This document shows positions 34,285 to 41,373 of a stretch of DNA of 43,625 bases, in pieces. A program made the translations under genes and the position numbers. The stretch comes from a virus. A model generated the notes under the pieces. That model was not told the origin of the DNA, searched no databases, and was given only the letters and a program-made list of their open reading frames with translations. Position 1 is the stretch's first letter. Each line of letters begins with the position of its first letter. The stretch lies in IMG/VR virus record IMGVR_UViG_3300035183_000822, positions 1-43,625 of that record, one strand, 5' to 3'.

Positions 34285-35316
34285 ATGCCAAGCAAAAAGC
34301 TAGCGATGTTCACGGACATCCACTTTGGGAAGAAGAACAACTCACCCCAGCACAACCAGGACTGCCTTGACTTCGTTGACTGGTTTTGCCGCCGGGTAAC
34401 TGAAGAGGGCAACGTAACGCACATCCTTTTCCTAGGCGACTGGTTTGAGAACCGCAACTCAGTTAACGTGTTAACCTTGACATACGCGCACGAGGCGCTG
34501 CGTCGGTTGACGAGCTTGGGTCTCCCGATCTACATGCTGGTAGGTAACCACGATCTCTACTACCGTGAGAACCGGAAGATCTATTCGACTAGGATCTTCG
34601 GGGACTTCAAGCACATCACCATGGTCAACGAGCCAACCGTGCTTGATCGTGACTTGCTGCTTTGCCCGTTCATCTTCAAGGAAGAGGGTGGTGAGCTGGC
34701 AAAGTTTAGGACCGTGCCGTTCTGGTTTGGGCACTTTGAGTTCAAGAACTTTATCATCACCGGGTCTGACCGGCGGATGGAAACCGGCCTCGAGCACACG
34801 TTGTTCAAGGAGCAGCGCTACATCTTCACGGGGCACTTTCACAAGCGTCAAGCCCAGGACAACGTCATCTACATCGGCAACACTTTCCCTATGGACTACG
34901 GGGATGCTGGCGATGATGCGCGAGGGTGCTGCTTTTTCGACGTTGCCGCTGATAAGGTCTGGTTTGAAGATTGGGTCGAAGCCCCGACATACAGGAAGAT
35001 CCGGTTATCGGAGGTGCTAGGTGGTAACATCGCCTTCCCTAGCAAGTGCCGGGTTCGTTGCCTGGTCGATACCGAGATCCTTTATTCAGAGGCGCAGGCA
35101 CTGCGCGAGGAGATGGTGAAGCTATATGACCTGCGGGAGTTCTCCCTGGAAGAGAACGAGGAAGAAAAGCGCGCTGTCCTTGAGGGTGAGGACGTGATCG
35201 AAACGTTCGAGCTTAGCTCGTTGAATGACGCCGTAGTCAAGATGATCAAGACAGGCATCCAAGGCACCAACGCGATCAACCCTGATCGACTGGTTGACAT
35301 CTACCTAGCACTATAA
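34285..35316 (+). CDS. 47: Recombination nuclease subunit, gp47 (SbcD/Mre11-like)
   Basis: A 343-residue metallophosphoesterase nuclease. Motifs in order are TDIHFG (D11, H13), FLGDWFENRN (D52), VGNHD (N88, H89), FGHFEF (H150) and TGHFHKRQ (H184, H186), the full Mre11 active-site set for two metal ions. The C-terminal ~100 residues are helical and charged (EENEEEKRAVLEGEDVIETF) and should bind the gp46 ATPase. With gp46 it resects DNA ends for recombination-dependent replication and host DNA breakdown. T4 gp47 has 339 residues. It starts 17 bases after the gp55-like stop, with a GGAG about 12 bases before the ATG, and ends 13 bases before gp46, so the three form one operon. Confidence 0.95.
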   Translation: MPSKKLAMFTDIHFGKKNNSPQHNQDCLDFVDWFCRRVTEEGNVTHILFLGDWFENRNSVNVLTLTYAHEALRRLTSLGLPIYMLVGNHDLYYRENRKIYSTRIFGDFKHITMVNEPTVLDRDLLLCPFIFKEEGGELAKFRTVPFWFGHFEFKNFIITGSDRRMETGLEHTLFKEQRYIFTGHFHKRQAQDNVIYIGNTFPMDYGDAGDDARGCCFFDVAADKVWFEDWVEAPTYRKIRLSEVLGGNIAFPSKCRVRCLVDTEILYSEAQALREEMVKLYDLREFSLEENEEEKRAVLEGEDVIETFELSSLNDAVVKMIKTGIQGTNAINPDRLVDIYLAL

Positions 35317-35329
35317 GGGAACGAGCGCT

Positions 35330-37123
35330 GTGACAGCCACTGTGACAGCAGCTGTGACTGCTAGGCTTGTGCTCAAGCAGCTACAGCTGCGTAACTTCCT
35401 TTCCTTCGGCAATAACTTGACTGAGATCGATCTCAGCCAACCAGGCAGCACCCTCATCCAAGGCGAGAACCTGGACGCGAACACGGCCAACGGCGCCGGC
35501 AAGACCACGATCTTCAACGCTATCTGCTACGCCATCTACAACAAGCCGTTTGACAACATCTCCCTCCAGCGCCTCATCAACTCGACGAACTCCCCGAAGA
35601 ACACCTTGATGGAGGTTAGGTTGACCTTCACTAAGGGGAACGATGAGTACGAGGTTTACCGGTGCCGTGGGGAAAGCACCAACGTGCGGGTTGTCCGCAA
35701 CGGGGAAGATATAACGCTGGACAGCATCGCCGAGACCGACGCCGTGATCGAGGAGATCGTCGGGCTCTCATATGACCTGTTTACCAAGATCATTATCTTC
35801 TCTGGCAGCTCTACGCCGTTCTTGCAGCTGCCGGTGCAACCGCAGCGCCAGCTCATCGAGGAGCTGTTCAACATCACCCTGCTCTCCGAGAAGGCGGTCC
35901 GCCTCAAGGAGATCATCAGGGAAACAGAAAAGGACATCGTTGTTCAGGCCGCCGTTATCAAGGAGCAAGAGGGCGCCATCAACCTTTACAACCGGCAGCT
36001 GAAAGAGGCGCAGGGCCGGCGGGACCGGTGGGAGCAAGAGCGGGCTGCCCAGCTCAGCGCCCTGAAGGAGCAGCTAGAGCTGCTATCGTCGCTTGACCTT
36101 GAGCAAGAGCGCCAGCTGCACGAGCAGGTGGAAGAGCTCAAGGCCGCAAAGCGGGAGCGCGACCTGGCCTGCTCCATCCTCAGCAAGGACCACCGGCAGC
36201 TAACCAAAGACGTGAGCACCCTAGAGGGTGAGGTCAAGCACCTCCTGGAGGATAAGTGCCCATATTGCCTGCAGCGTTACGCTGGCGCCGCGGAGAAGCT
36301 GCACCAGCAGGAGGAGTTGCTGGAGCAAAAGCGCGAGCAGCTGCGGGCGCTCAGCGAGCAGCTAGGGGCCGCCCAAGCCGACGTTACCGAGCTGACCGCG
36401 GCGCTCAAGGAGCTAGAGGCAAAGCTCACCCTGCCGTCCCACCGCGCCGTGCTTGAGGCCAAGGCCAACCGCGAGACCATAGCGCATCGGCTTCAAGAGC
36501 TGGCTACCGCTACGAACCCGCACGAGGAGGCGCTGGCGCTGCTTGAGCAGCACCGCCCAGCGCCGGTTGCCTATGAGCGGCTAGATGAGCTTAAGCGCGA
36601 CCTTGAGCACCAGGAGTTCCTGCTGAAGCTGTTAACTGACAAGAACTCGTTCATCCGGCGAAAGATCATCAACCGGATGATCCCGTTCCTGAATGCCCGG
36701 CTTGAGCACTACACGAGGAGCCTGGGAGTAACCCACCTCATCCGGTTCGATGACAACATGACGTGCACGGTCTCGGAGTATGGGCGGGAGCTGGACTTCG
36801 GTAACCTGTCAAGCGGGGAGAAAAAGCGGGTCAATTTTTCGCTCTCGCTCGCCTTCAGGGACGTGCTCCACCACCTCCACTACAAGGTCAACGGTCTATT
36901 CATTGATGAAATTGACGGCTCACTCGATGCCACCGGCGTTGAAGCCATCTTCAAGCTGCTCAAGCAGAAAACGCGCGATGAGCGTCTCTCGCTGTTTATC
37001 ATCTCCCACCGGCCAGAGGCAGTTGGCCGGTTTGACCGGCAGCTGCTCATCCGCAAGCAGAACGGGTTCTCCCGCGTGATTAACCCAGGCGAAGAAGAGG
37101 GCGCCGCTGGCTTAGCCCTGTAG
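35330..37123 (+). CDS. 46: Recombination ATPase subunit, gp46 (SbcC/Rad50-like)
   Basis: A 597-residue SMC-type ATPase. It has LQLRNFLSFGNN at ~18-29, Walker A NGAGKTT at 54-60, a long coiled coil with a zinc-hook CPYC near residue 308, the ABC signature LSSGEKKRVNFSLSLAF (~490), Walker B GLFIDEIDGSLD (~520) and an H-loop FIISHRPE (~560). It partners gp47 in DNA-end processing. T4 gp46 has 560 residues. The first codon I accept is GTG at 35330. Two more in-frame GTG codons follow at 35342 and 35354 within a 12-base imperfect repeat, and the conserved region only begins after residue ~12, so the exact start is uncertain. Confidence 0.95.
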   Translation: MTATVTAAVTARLVLKQLQLRNFLSFGNNLTEIDLSQPGSTLIQGENLDANTANGAGKTTIFNAICYAIYNKPFDNISLQRLINSTNSPKNTLMEVRLTFTKGNDEYEVYRCRGESTNVRVVRNGEDITLDSIAETDAVIEEIVGLSYDLFTKIIIFSGSSTPFLQLPVQPQRQLIEELFNITLLSEKAVRLKEIIRETEKDIVVQAAVIKEQEGAINLYNRQLKEAQGRRDRWEQERAAQLSALKEQLELLSSLDLEQERQLHEQVEELKAAKRERDLACSILSKDHRQLTKDVSTLEGEVKHLLEDKCPYCLQRYAGAAEKLHQQEELLEQKREQLRALSEQLGAAQADVTELTAALKELEAKLTLPSHRAVLEAKANRETIAHRLQELATATNPHEEALALLEQHRPAPVAYERLDELKRDLEHQEFLLKLLTDKNSFIRRKIINRMIPFLNARLEHYTRSLGVTHLIRFDDNMTCTVSEYGRELDFGNLSSGEKKRVNFSLSLAFRDVLHHLHYKVNGLFIDEIDGSLDATGVEAIFKLLKQKTRDERLSLFIISHRPEAVGRFDRQLLIRKQNGFSRVINPGEEEGAAGLAL

Positions 37124-37127
37124 CGCC

Positions 37128-37256
37128 ATGGGGCTTATGGTAAAGGTTGGCATTGCCGTGCTTGCGCTAGCGCTCCTCGTGGTCAGCTTGGGGGTGATCT
37201 GGGTAGCCACTATCCAGCGGTACCTCCCGCCCAACAGGCCCGGCCCGTGGCGTTGA
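37128..37256 (+). CDS. Small single-span membrane protein
   Basis: A 42-residue frame starting ATG GGG CTT ATG, too short for most gene finders. It has one strong hydrophobic segment (VGIAVLALALLVVSLGVIWV, residues ~7-26), then TIQRYLPPNRPGPWR. It begins four bases after the gp46 stop, which suggests co-transcription. A second ATG three codons later has GGGG before it. One-span peptides like this can be lysis regulators, superinfection or envelope factors; none is shown. It may also be a chance frame. Confidence 0.45.
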   Translation: MGLMVKVGIAVLALALLVVSLGVIWVATIQRYLPPNRPGPWR

Positions 37257-37262
37257 ACGGCA

Positions 37263-37270
37263 GCTAAATA
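37263..37270 (+). promoter_or_regulatory. Possible late promoter GCTAAATA for the nuclease gene
   Basis: Plus-strand GCTAAATA lies just after the small membrane gene and 99 bases before the nuclease ATG. The same octamer occurs at 26975-26982 (minus). The ~100-base leader that follows shows no other gene. Confidence 0.45.
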
Positions 37271-37369
37271 ACGTTAAACCTGGATGAACAGCTAACGGTC
37301 CCTCGCGCGTGCCCACCCAGCACTGCTCCAGGGCGCAACTCTCTCCCCTAAGCAAGGATTAACTTAAGC

Positions 37370-37909
37370 ATGAAACCTGGTGGTGGCAAGGCCAAAGGGA
37401 ACGCCTTTGAGGCGTCCGTGGCTAAGCTCTTGTCAAAGCACCTAGCGCCCCTTAACTTTGTGCGCACCCAGTCGTCTGGCGCCAGGGTGGGCGGGAAGAA
37501 CTTTGGGACGATCGGCCAGCTGTTCGGGGAGGACGCGCTTAAGCTCTTCGTCGGCGACGTCGTGCCAGTTAACGAGCGGGCCGTTGGGCTGCGCTTCAGG
37601 TTCAGCGTCGAGTGCAAGTTCTATAAAACCCCAGACAGCTTCCCAGCGCTGGTGGCTGGTACGGCCAACATCTTCAAGTGGTTCAACGAGGCGCGCGTTG
37701 ACGCAGAGAAGGTTGACAAGGAACCGGCGCTGATCTTCAAGTGGAATAACACCAGGATCTTCGTCGCGATGCCGCTGCAGCCAGCGCCAACCGTGGACCT
37801 GCGCCGGGTCATCATCAGCGACGGCAGCAGCACTGAACGGCTCTTGGCGGTCTACGACCTGCAAGCGCTCTTGCAGTTTCCAACTTTTTGGTACGCTTCT
37901 AGCAGCTAG
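37370..37909 (+). CDS. PD-(D/E)XK nuclease, Holliday-junction-resolvase-like
   Basis: A 179-residue protein. Active-site-type residues appear in the order found in Hjc/RecU-like nucleases: GKAKGNAFEASVAKLL (E14), RTQSSGA (~32-38), LFVGDVV (D63) and FSVECKFYK (E81, K83). Hjc-type enzymes cut four-way DNA junctions; related ones cut branched or abnormal DNA during packaging or repair. T4 uses the unrelated gp49 (endonuclease VII) for this, so this could be its functional substitute. AAGGA lies 11 bases before the ATG and a late-type promoter about 100 bases upstream. The next gene starts three bases after its stop. A restriction- or tRNA-type nuclease cannot be ruled out. Confidence 0.65.
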   Translation: MKPGGGKAKGNAFEASVAKLLSKHLAPLNFVRTQSSGARVGGKNFGTIGQLFGEDALKLFVGDVVPVNERAVGLRFRFSVECKFYKTPDSFPALVAGTANIFKWFNEARVDAEKVDKEPALIFKWNNTRIFVAMPLQPAPTVDLRRVIISDGSSTERLLAVYDLQALLQFPTFWYASSS

Positions 37910-37912
37910 CAG

Positions 37913-38572
37913 ATGGATACCCAACCAACGATCACGTGGAGCGCGCGGTGCGACGTGCTGAGGCCGGTTGGCGAGCATGATTTCAGCGACCTTAACCGGA
38001 TCATCGCGGCCTACTTTGAAGCGTACAGCCGCCTCAGCGCCTTCATCGGGCCGTGGAACGCCAAGCAGGTTGGCTCCACGTTCCCGTACCGCCCGCCCGA
38101 GCGGCAGCAGCTGCTAGCGGTGCTCGGGCGCCCGCGCCCGTACGTTAGCGAGCGGGCCTACGCAGCGATGGTTGAGGCAGCGATCGACTTCTGCGCCAGG
38201 ACGAAGGGCCGGCGGCAGCTGATCCTGCCAAGCGCGGTCACCCACCACTCGGCCCAGTTTTTGCCGGGGCTGTTTAGCTTAAAGCGCGCTGAGCCCCAAC
38301 CAGAGCTGTTTAGGCCAAGGGGGCACCGTCAGCCCCAAAGCGTGCGCTCCGTGACCGAGCTCACGCTCTTTGGGGCGAGCTCGCCGGTATACGTGGAGAA
38401 CCTGACCATGCACCCCAACGACGTGAAGCTCATCATCGTCCGGCCTAGGCTGGGCAAGCTGGCGACGCCCAACCTGCTGAGGTGGGAGGCCCTCTTCTTC
38501 AGGCGAACCGGTGGTTACCTGATCGAGCACGTGGACACCGCCATCAACCCGCGGTGGTCTGGGATCATCTAG
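37913..38572 (+). CDS. Unidentified protein downstream of the nuclease
   Basis: A 219-residue soluble, Arg-rich protein. The N-terminal half is helical (DLNRIIAAYFEAYSRLSAFI, then YAAMVEAAIDFCARTKGRR). The second half is strand-rich with NDVKLIIVRPRLGKLATPNL and RWEALFFRRTGGYLIEHVDT. No known catalytic motif is visible. It starts three bases after the nuclease stop, so the two share a transcript and perhaps a pathway. The tail of the gene is followed by a plus-strand terminator at 38651-38677. I do not recognise a family. Confidence 0.55.
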   Translation: MDTQPTITWSARCDVLRPVGEHDFSDLNRIIAAYFEAYSRLSAFIGPWNAKQVGSTFPYRPPERQQLLAVLGRPRPYVSERAYAAMVEAAIDFCARTKGRRQLILPSAVTHHSAQFLPGLFSLKRAEPQPELFRPRGHRQPQSVRSVTELTLFGASSPVYVENLTMHPNDVKLIIVRPRLGKLATPNLLRWEALFFRRTGGYLIEHVDTAINPRWSGII

Positions 38573-38650
38573 CTCAGCGCCATAGTCACGCTTGGCCTGC
38601 GGCAACCTTAGGTAGCGCTTAGCTTGAGCGCCTGGCAGCAACCAAGTTTC

Positions 38651-38677
38651 CCCGCAACTCAAATGGCGGGTTTTCTT
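38651..38677 (+). terminator. Rho-independent terminator after the 219-residue gene
   Basis: CCCGC (38651-38655) pairs with GCGGG (38666-38670) around a 10-base loop, followed by TTTTCTT. The stem is short, so efficiency may be moderate. It separates the nuclease group from the small gene at 38691. Confidence 0.65.
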
Positions 38678-38690
38678 ACGAGGTTTTAAC

Positions 38691-38945
38691 ATGAACCTGA
38701 AAGCGGCAAAGAAGCTGAGAAAGCTTGTTCACCTGCTCCAAGAGAAGGGCACCATCGAGAGCAAAGCCTGGGTGGAGTATGGCGTGCGTAACCGCACGCT
38801 GACGCGGGTAGCTAGAGATAAGGAAGGGCACCTTAAGGAGGTTCGCGTGCCGGACCAAACGGTTTGGCTGCTCCCCAGCTGCGGCCGGGGCGTCTATCAA
38901 CAAATGAAACGGCAGGCTAAGCGGGAGCGCCGGTTCGGACGCTAA
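38691..38945 (+). CDS. Small basic phage protein
   Basis: An 84-residue, strongly basic protein (LKAAKKLRKLVHLLQEKG, then WLLPSCGRGVYQQMKRQAKR). The ending, a Leu-Pro-x-Cys-Gly-Arg stretch before a basic helix, is a pattern I have seen in small phage proteins of unknown function. GAGG stands seven bases before the ATG. It lies just behind a terminator, so it is expressed separately or by read-through. Nucleic-acid binding is possible from charge alone. Function unknown. Confidence 0.6.
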   Translation: MNLKAAKKLRKLVHLLQEKGTIESKAWVEYGVRNRTLTRVARDKEGHLKEVRVPDQTVWLLPSCGRGVYQQMKRQAKRERRFGR

Positions 38946-39004
38946 CCATTATTGACCGGGTGCGCGACAAGCCCTGAGAAGGCTAGCGCTGTCAGTGTAA
39001 TTGC

Positions 39005-40447
39005 ATGCACAGCTGCGGGACGAACTTCTGCCTTTTAGGTTGGGAAACGTGCCAGGTGCCGGTGACCAGCCCCCTGCACGTGAGCAACTTCCTCAAGGGG
39101 CGCCGGATGTGGTGGCGGACGAGGCGGCAGCGGCAGGCGCTGATCATCGGGCTGGCGCTGGCCTGGCGCCGGGCCGTCCAGCGCGCTGAGCACGCCCCAG
39201 CGCTCCTCGAGCAGACCATCTACCTCTCCGCCCTGGCGCGCCAGGCGCCCGACGCCAAGGAGATCCTGCAGCGGTTCTTCAAGATCGAGCGGCTGGGCTA
39301 CCGGTTCGCCAACGGGCGAGCGGCGCCCACCACCATCACCCCGAGGAAGCTCCCCGGGGAGCTGGTCAAGGAGATCGAGCAGCTGAAGGACGCGGTGGCG
39401 TTTAACCCTGGGCCGCCGCCCCAAGCTCAGCCCGACCTCGTTGCCTCGCGCGTGCAGGTTTGCTCCTCAGCGGGCGAGGACCTGCTCGTGGTCCTTGAGG
39501 CTACTGGCCGGCTCGACCTGGTGCCAGCCGTCAGGTGGCTGCTGGCGCAGCAGGGTCCCATCACCTTCTTCTTTAAGCCCAGCGGCAAGCTTGGCGCGCG
39601 GGACACCTCGGTCTGGCCGATCAGGGCCATCGAGACGTGGCCGGCCTGGCTGCGCTCCCAGCTCTTCGGCACCGCCATCGACCTTAACGTGGCGTTCTGC
39701 CAGTTCCTCATGACAGGGCTCACGCAGAAGCATGGCGCCTCGGCGCGCCAGCTCGCGCTGAAGTACCCTGACCTCGTGCGGCTGCTGGAGGACAGGACCG
39801 CGTTCAGGGCTGAGCTTTGCCGCGAGGTGCTGCACGCTGAGCCAACGCCCGAGAGCACCAAGCTCATCAAGCGGGTGCTCATGGCCATCGCTAACGGGGC
39901 GCCAGTTTCACCCATGCTGCTGGCGCGGCGGTCGCCCAAGAGCAGCGTGGCTGCCGTCTTGGCGCAAGAGGCGCCGTGGCTGACCGAGGCACAGCTGCTC
40001 GCGGCTGGGCAGCGCCTCAAGCGCTTGGCTGACCAGTTCAAGCGGGCCAGGCGGGAGCTTTGCACCTACCTGCTGCGCGAGCGCCCGACCAAGGCGGCCC
40101 AGCGGCGGCTCTTCTGGCGGTACTTTGAGTGGGAGCGCGAGGCGCGCCACAAGCTCTGGCTCGCCGTGGGCCGCACCGGCCTAATGCTGCACGATGGGCT
40201 AGATGGCGTGCAGGTTGACCCTGCGCGCGCCGCCGCCGTGGCCGCTGAGCTCGAGGAGGTTACCGGGCTAAAGATAAGCATTAAGGATAGCAAAAGGGGG
40301 TCAGCTACTGACCCCCTTGCTAAGCGTCCCTTCCAAGTGGCTGAATTCCGGGACCGATCAGATGAACGTCATGCCAGTCTGCGTCTTCTTGGCCGCCTCG
40401 ATGCGCGAGTTGATGAACTCAAGCGCGATCTCCCGCTCGCCGGCTGA
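39005..40447 (+). CDS. Unidentified protein with single-subunit-polymerase-like motifs
   Basis: A 480-residue protein. Three segments occur in the order and style of the A, B and C motifs of family A/T7-type polymerases: AIDLNVAFCQFL (D226), STKLIKRVLMAIANGA (K289, R290, G299) and LMLHDGLDGV (H396, D397). Before motif A, KPSGKLGARDTSVWPIRAIE and PAWLRSQL resemble the R-x-S-S ... lR stretch of family A enzymes. The second motif shares K-R-x-x-M-x-x-A-x-G with T7 RNA polymerase. Spacing is much shorter than in T7. The ATG at 39005 has no Shine-Dalgarno; ATG 39107 has AAGGGG six bases upstream and may be the true start. The last ~55 codons run through a terminator hairpin and into a convergent gene, so the true end is also doubtful. 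Function unproven. Confidence 0.5.
   Translation: MHSCGTNFCLLGWETCQVPVTSPLHVSNFLKGRRMWWRTRRQRQALIIGLALAWRRAVQRAEHAPALLEQTIYLSALARQAPDAKEILQRFFKIERLGYRFANGRAAPTTITPRKLPGELVKEIEQLKDAVAFNPGPPPQAQPDLVASRVQVCSSAGEDLLVVLEATGRLDLVPAVRWLLAQQGPITFFFKPSGKLGARDTSVWPIRAIETWPAWLRSQLFGTAIDLNVAFCQFLMTGLTQKHGASARQLALKYPDLVRLLEDRTAFRAELCREVLHAEPTPESTKLIKRVLMAIANGAPVSPMLLARRSPKSSVAAVLAQEAPWLTEAQLLAAGQRLKRLADQFKRARRELCTYLLRERPTKAAQRRLFWRYFEWEREARHKLWLAVGRTGLMLHDGLDGVQVDPARAAAVAAELEEVTGLKISIKDSKRGSATDPLAKRPFQVAEFRDRSDERHASLRLLGRLDARVDELKRDLPLAG
40291..40318 (-). terminator. Strong terminator hairpin at the convergence point
   Basis: AAGGGGGTCAG (40294-40304) and CTGACCCCCTT (40308-40318) pair perfectly, eleven base pairs with a three-base loop. 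On the minus strand TTTTGCT follows, so it mainly ends the gp26-like transcript. On the plus strand there is no U-run, but it may still slow the opposing transcript. Confidence 0.8.
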
Positions 40448-40588
40448 CATGCGCAGCACCGTCTCGTAGCTCCACGCTCCACGCGAGAAGTACGAGAGCT
40501 CGATCGCGGACCGCACGAGCTGCTTGACCTCCGCGCCAAGCTGCTCGATGATCCGGCGAACCTCGTGCATGTTGCCGTCCCTGATCAT
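40358..40588 (-). CDS. Small protein paired with the gp26-like gene
   Basis: A 76-residue helical protein: IEQLGAEVKQLVRSAIELSY, SRGAWSYETVLRM and SAGEREIALEFINSRIEAAK. This EREIA-x-x-FI pattern occurs in small proteins encoded beside baseplate-hub assembly genes in T4-like phages. Position after gp26 would suit a gp51-like hub-assembly factor, but similarity to T4 gp51 itself is not visible. Its ATG overlaps the gp26-like stop by four bases (ATGA). It is followed by the strong terminator at 40291-40318. Ninety bases of it overlap the end of the opposite-strand frame. Confidence 0.7.
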   Translation of the reverse strand: MIRDGNMHEVRRIIEQLGAEVKQLVRSAIELSYFSRGAWSYETVLRMSAGEREIALEFINSRIEAAKKTQTGMTFI

Positions 40589-41373
40589 TCGGTGAAAAAA
40601 GACACGGGGTTCAGCGGTAGCTGCACGTCAAACTGCTCCCCGCAGTCCTTGCAGGCGACCTGCCAGCGCATGGTCGGTCCCCACTCGTTCAAGCCATCGA
40701 GCTTCTCGATGATGCGGTTGGCCCACGTAACCTGGAGCTGCTCCAGCCACTCGCCGATGAGCCGTGGGTCAGTGACGTTGTCCACGCTCTCGATCACGCT
40801 GAGGAGCAGGGCCTTCAGGTTGCGCTGCATGTCCTGTGCCGTCAGCTCGTGCTTCTCGTGGTTCTCCTTGACCATCTCGATGACGTCGGCGTACCGGTTG
40901 GGGCGGAGCTGGACGAGCTGCCCGTTCGGCAGCGTAACGCTGAACGCCGTCTTAACCGTGGTGGGGTCGATCATCTTCATGCCCACGATCATCTCGTCAA
41001 GGTTTGCGGTGTATGAGTGCTCTTTGGCTTGCGGGCACGTGTGCTTGACGGAGAAGTCGAACATCGGGCCGTACGTCACCACCCGCAGGAACATGGTGAT
41101 GGCGTCGACGTCCTTCGACAGGAGCTGCATGGGACGGTTGACCCCCCGCACGCACGTCTTGAAGACGGTCTCGACGGCGTTGCCGCTGAACAGCTGGTCC
41201 GGGTTCTTCATGATGATCTCATCAAGGGCGGACATCGGCTGCACGTGGACCTCGCCGTTCTTGACCGTGTCATCGAGCTCACCGTGGGTATAAAAGAGCC
41301 CCCGCGATGGGAGCTGAAAGATCCGCCCCGGCAGCTTAGCGTTGGCCAAGAGCGGGTTTGCTTGCTCTGTCAT
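40585..41373 (-). CDS. 26: Baseplate protein, gp26-like (T4 baseplate family)
   Basis: A 262-residue protein. It opens with the segment LPGRIFQLPSRGLFYTHGEL, then PMSALDEIIMKNPDQLFSGN and FKTCVRGVNRPMQLLSKDVD, characteristic of the T4 baseplate/gp26 family, which helps assemble the hub. HTCPQAKEH in the middle and CKDCGEQF near the end provide Cys/His residues that could bind a metal ion. T4 gp26 has 208 residues. No clear Shine-Dalgarno precedes the ATG at 41373. The likely promoter is far away (41693-41700), giving a leader of about 310 bases. The 76-residue gene follows with coupled translation. Confidence 0.82.
   Translation of the reverse strand: MTEQANPLLANAKLPGRIFQLPSRGLFYTHGELDDTVKNGEVHVQPMSALDEIIMKNPDQLFSGNAVETVFKTCVRGVNRPMQLLSKDVDAITMFLRVVTYGPMFDFSVKHTCPQAKEHSYTANLDEMIVGMKMIDPTTVKTAFSVTLPNGQLVQLRPNRYADVIEMVKENHEKHELTAQDMQRNLKALLLSVIESVDNVTDPRLIGEWLEQLQVTWANRIIEKLDGLNEWGPTMRWQVACKDCGEQFDVQLPLNPVSFFTE

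Noticed and set aside
38952-38990. TTGACC as a -35 element before the polymerase-like gene
   Set aside because: No acceptable -10 element at the right distance.
39427-40065. 212-codon minus-strand frame opposite the polymerase-like gene
   Set aside because: Ser/Arg-rich shadow; the plus frame has ordered motifs and suitable composition.
40565-41293. 242-codon plus-strand frame opposite the gp26-like gene
   Set aside because: The minus frame matches the T4 baseplate family throughout.
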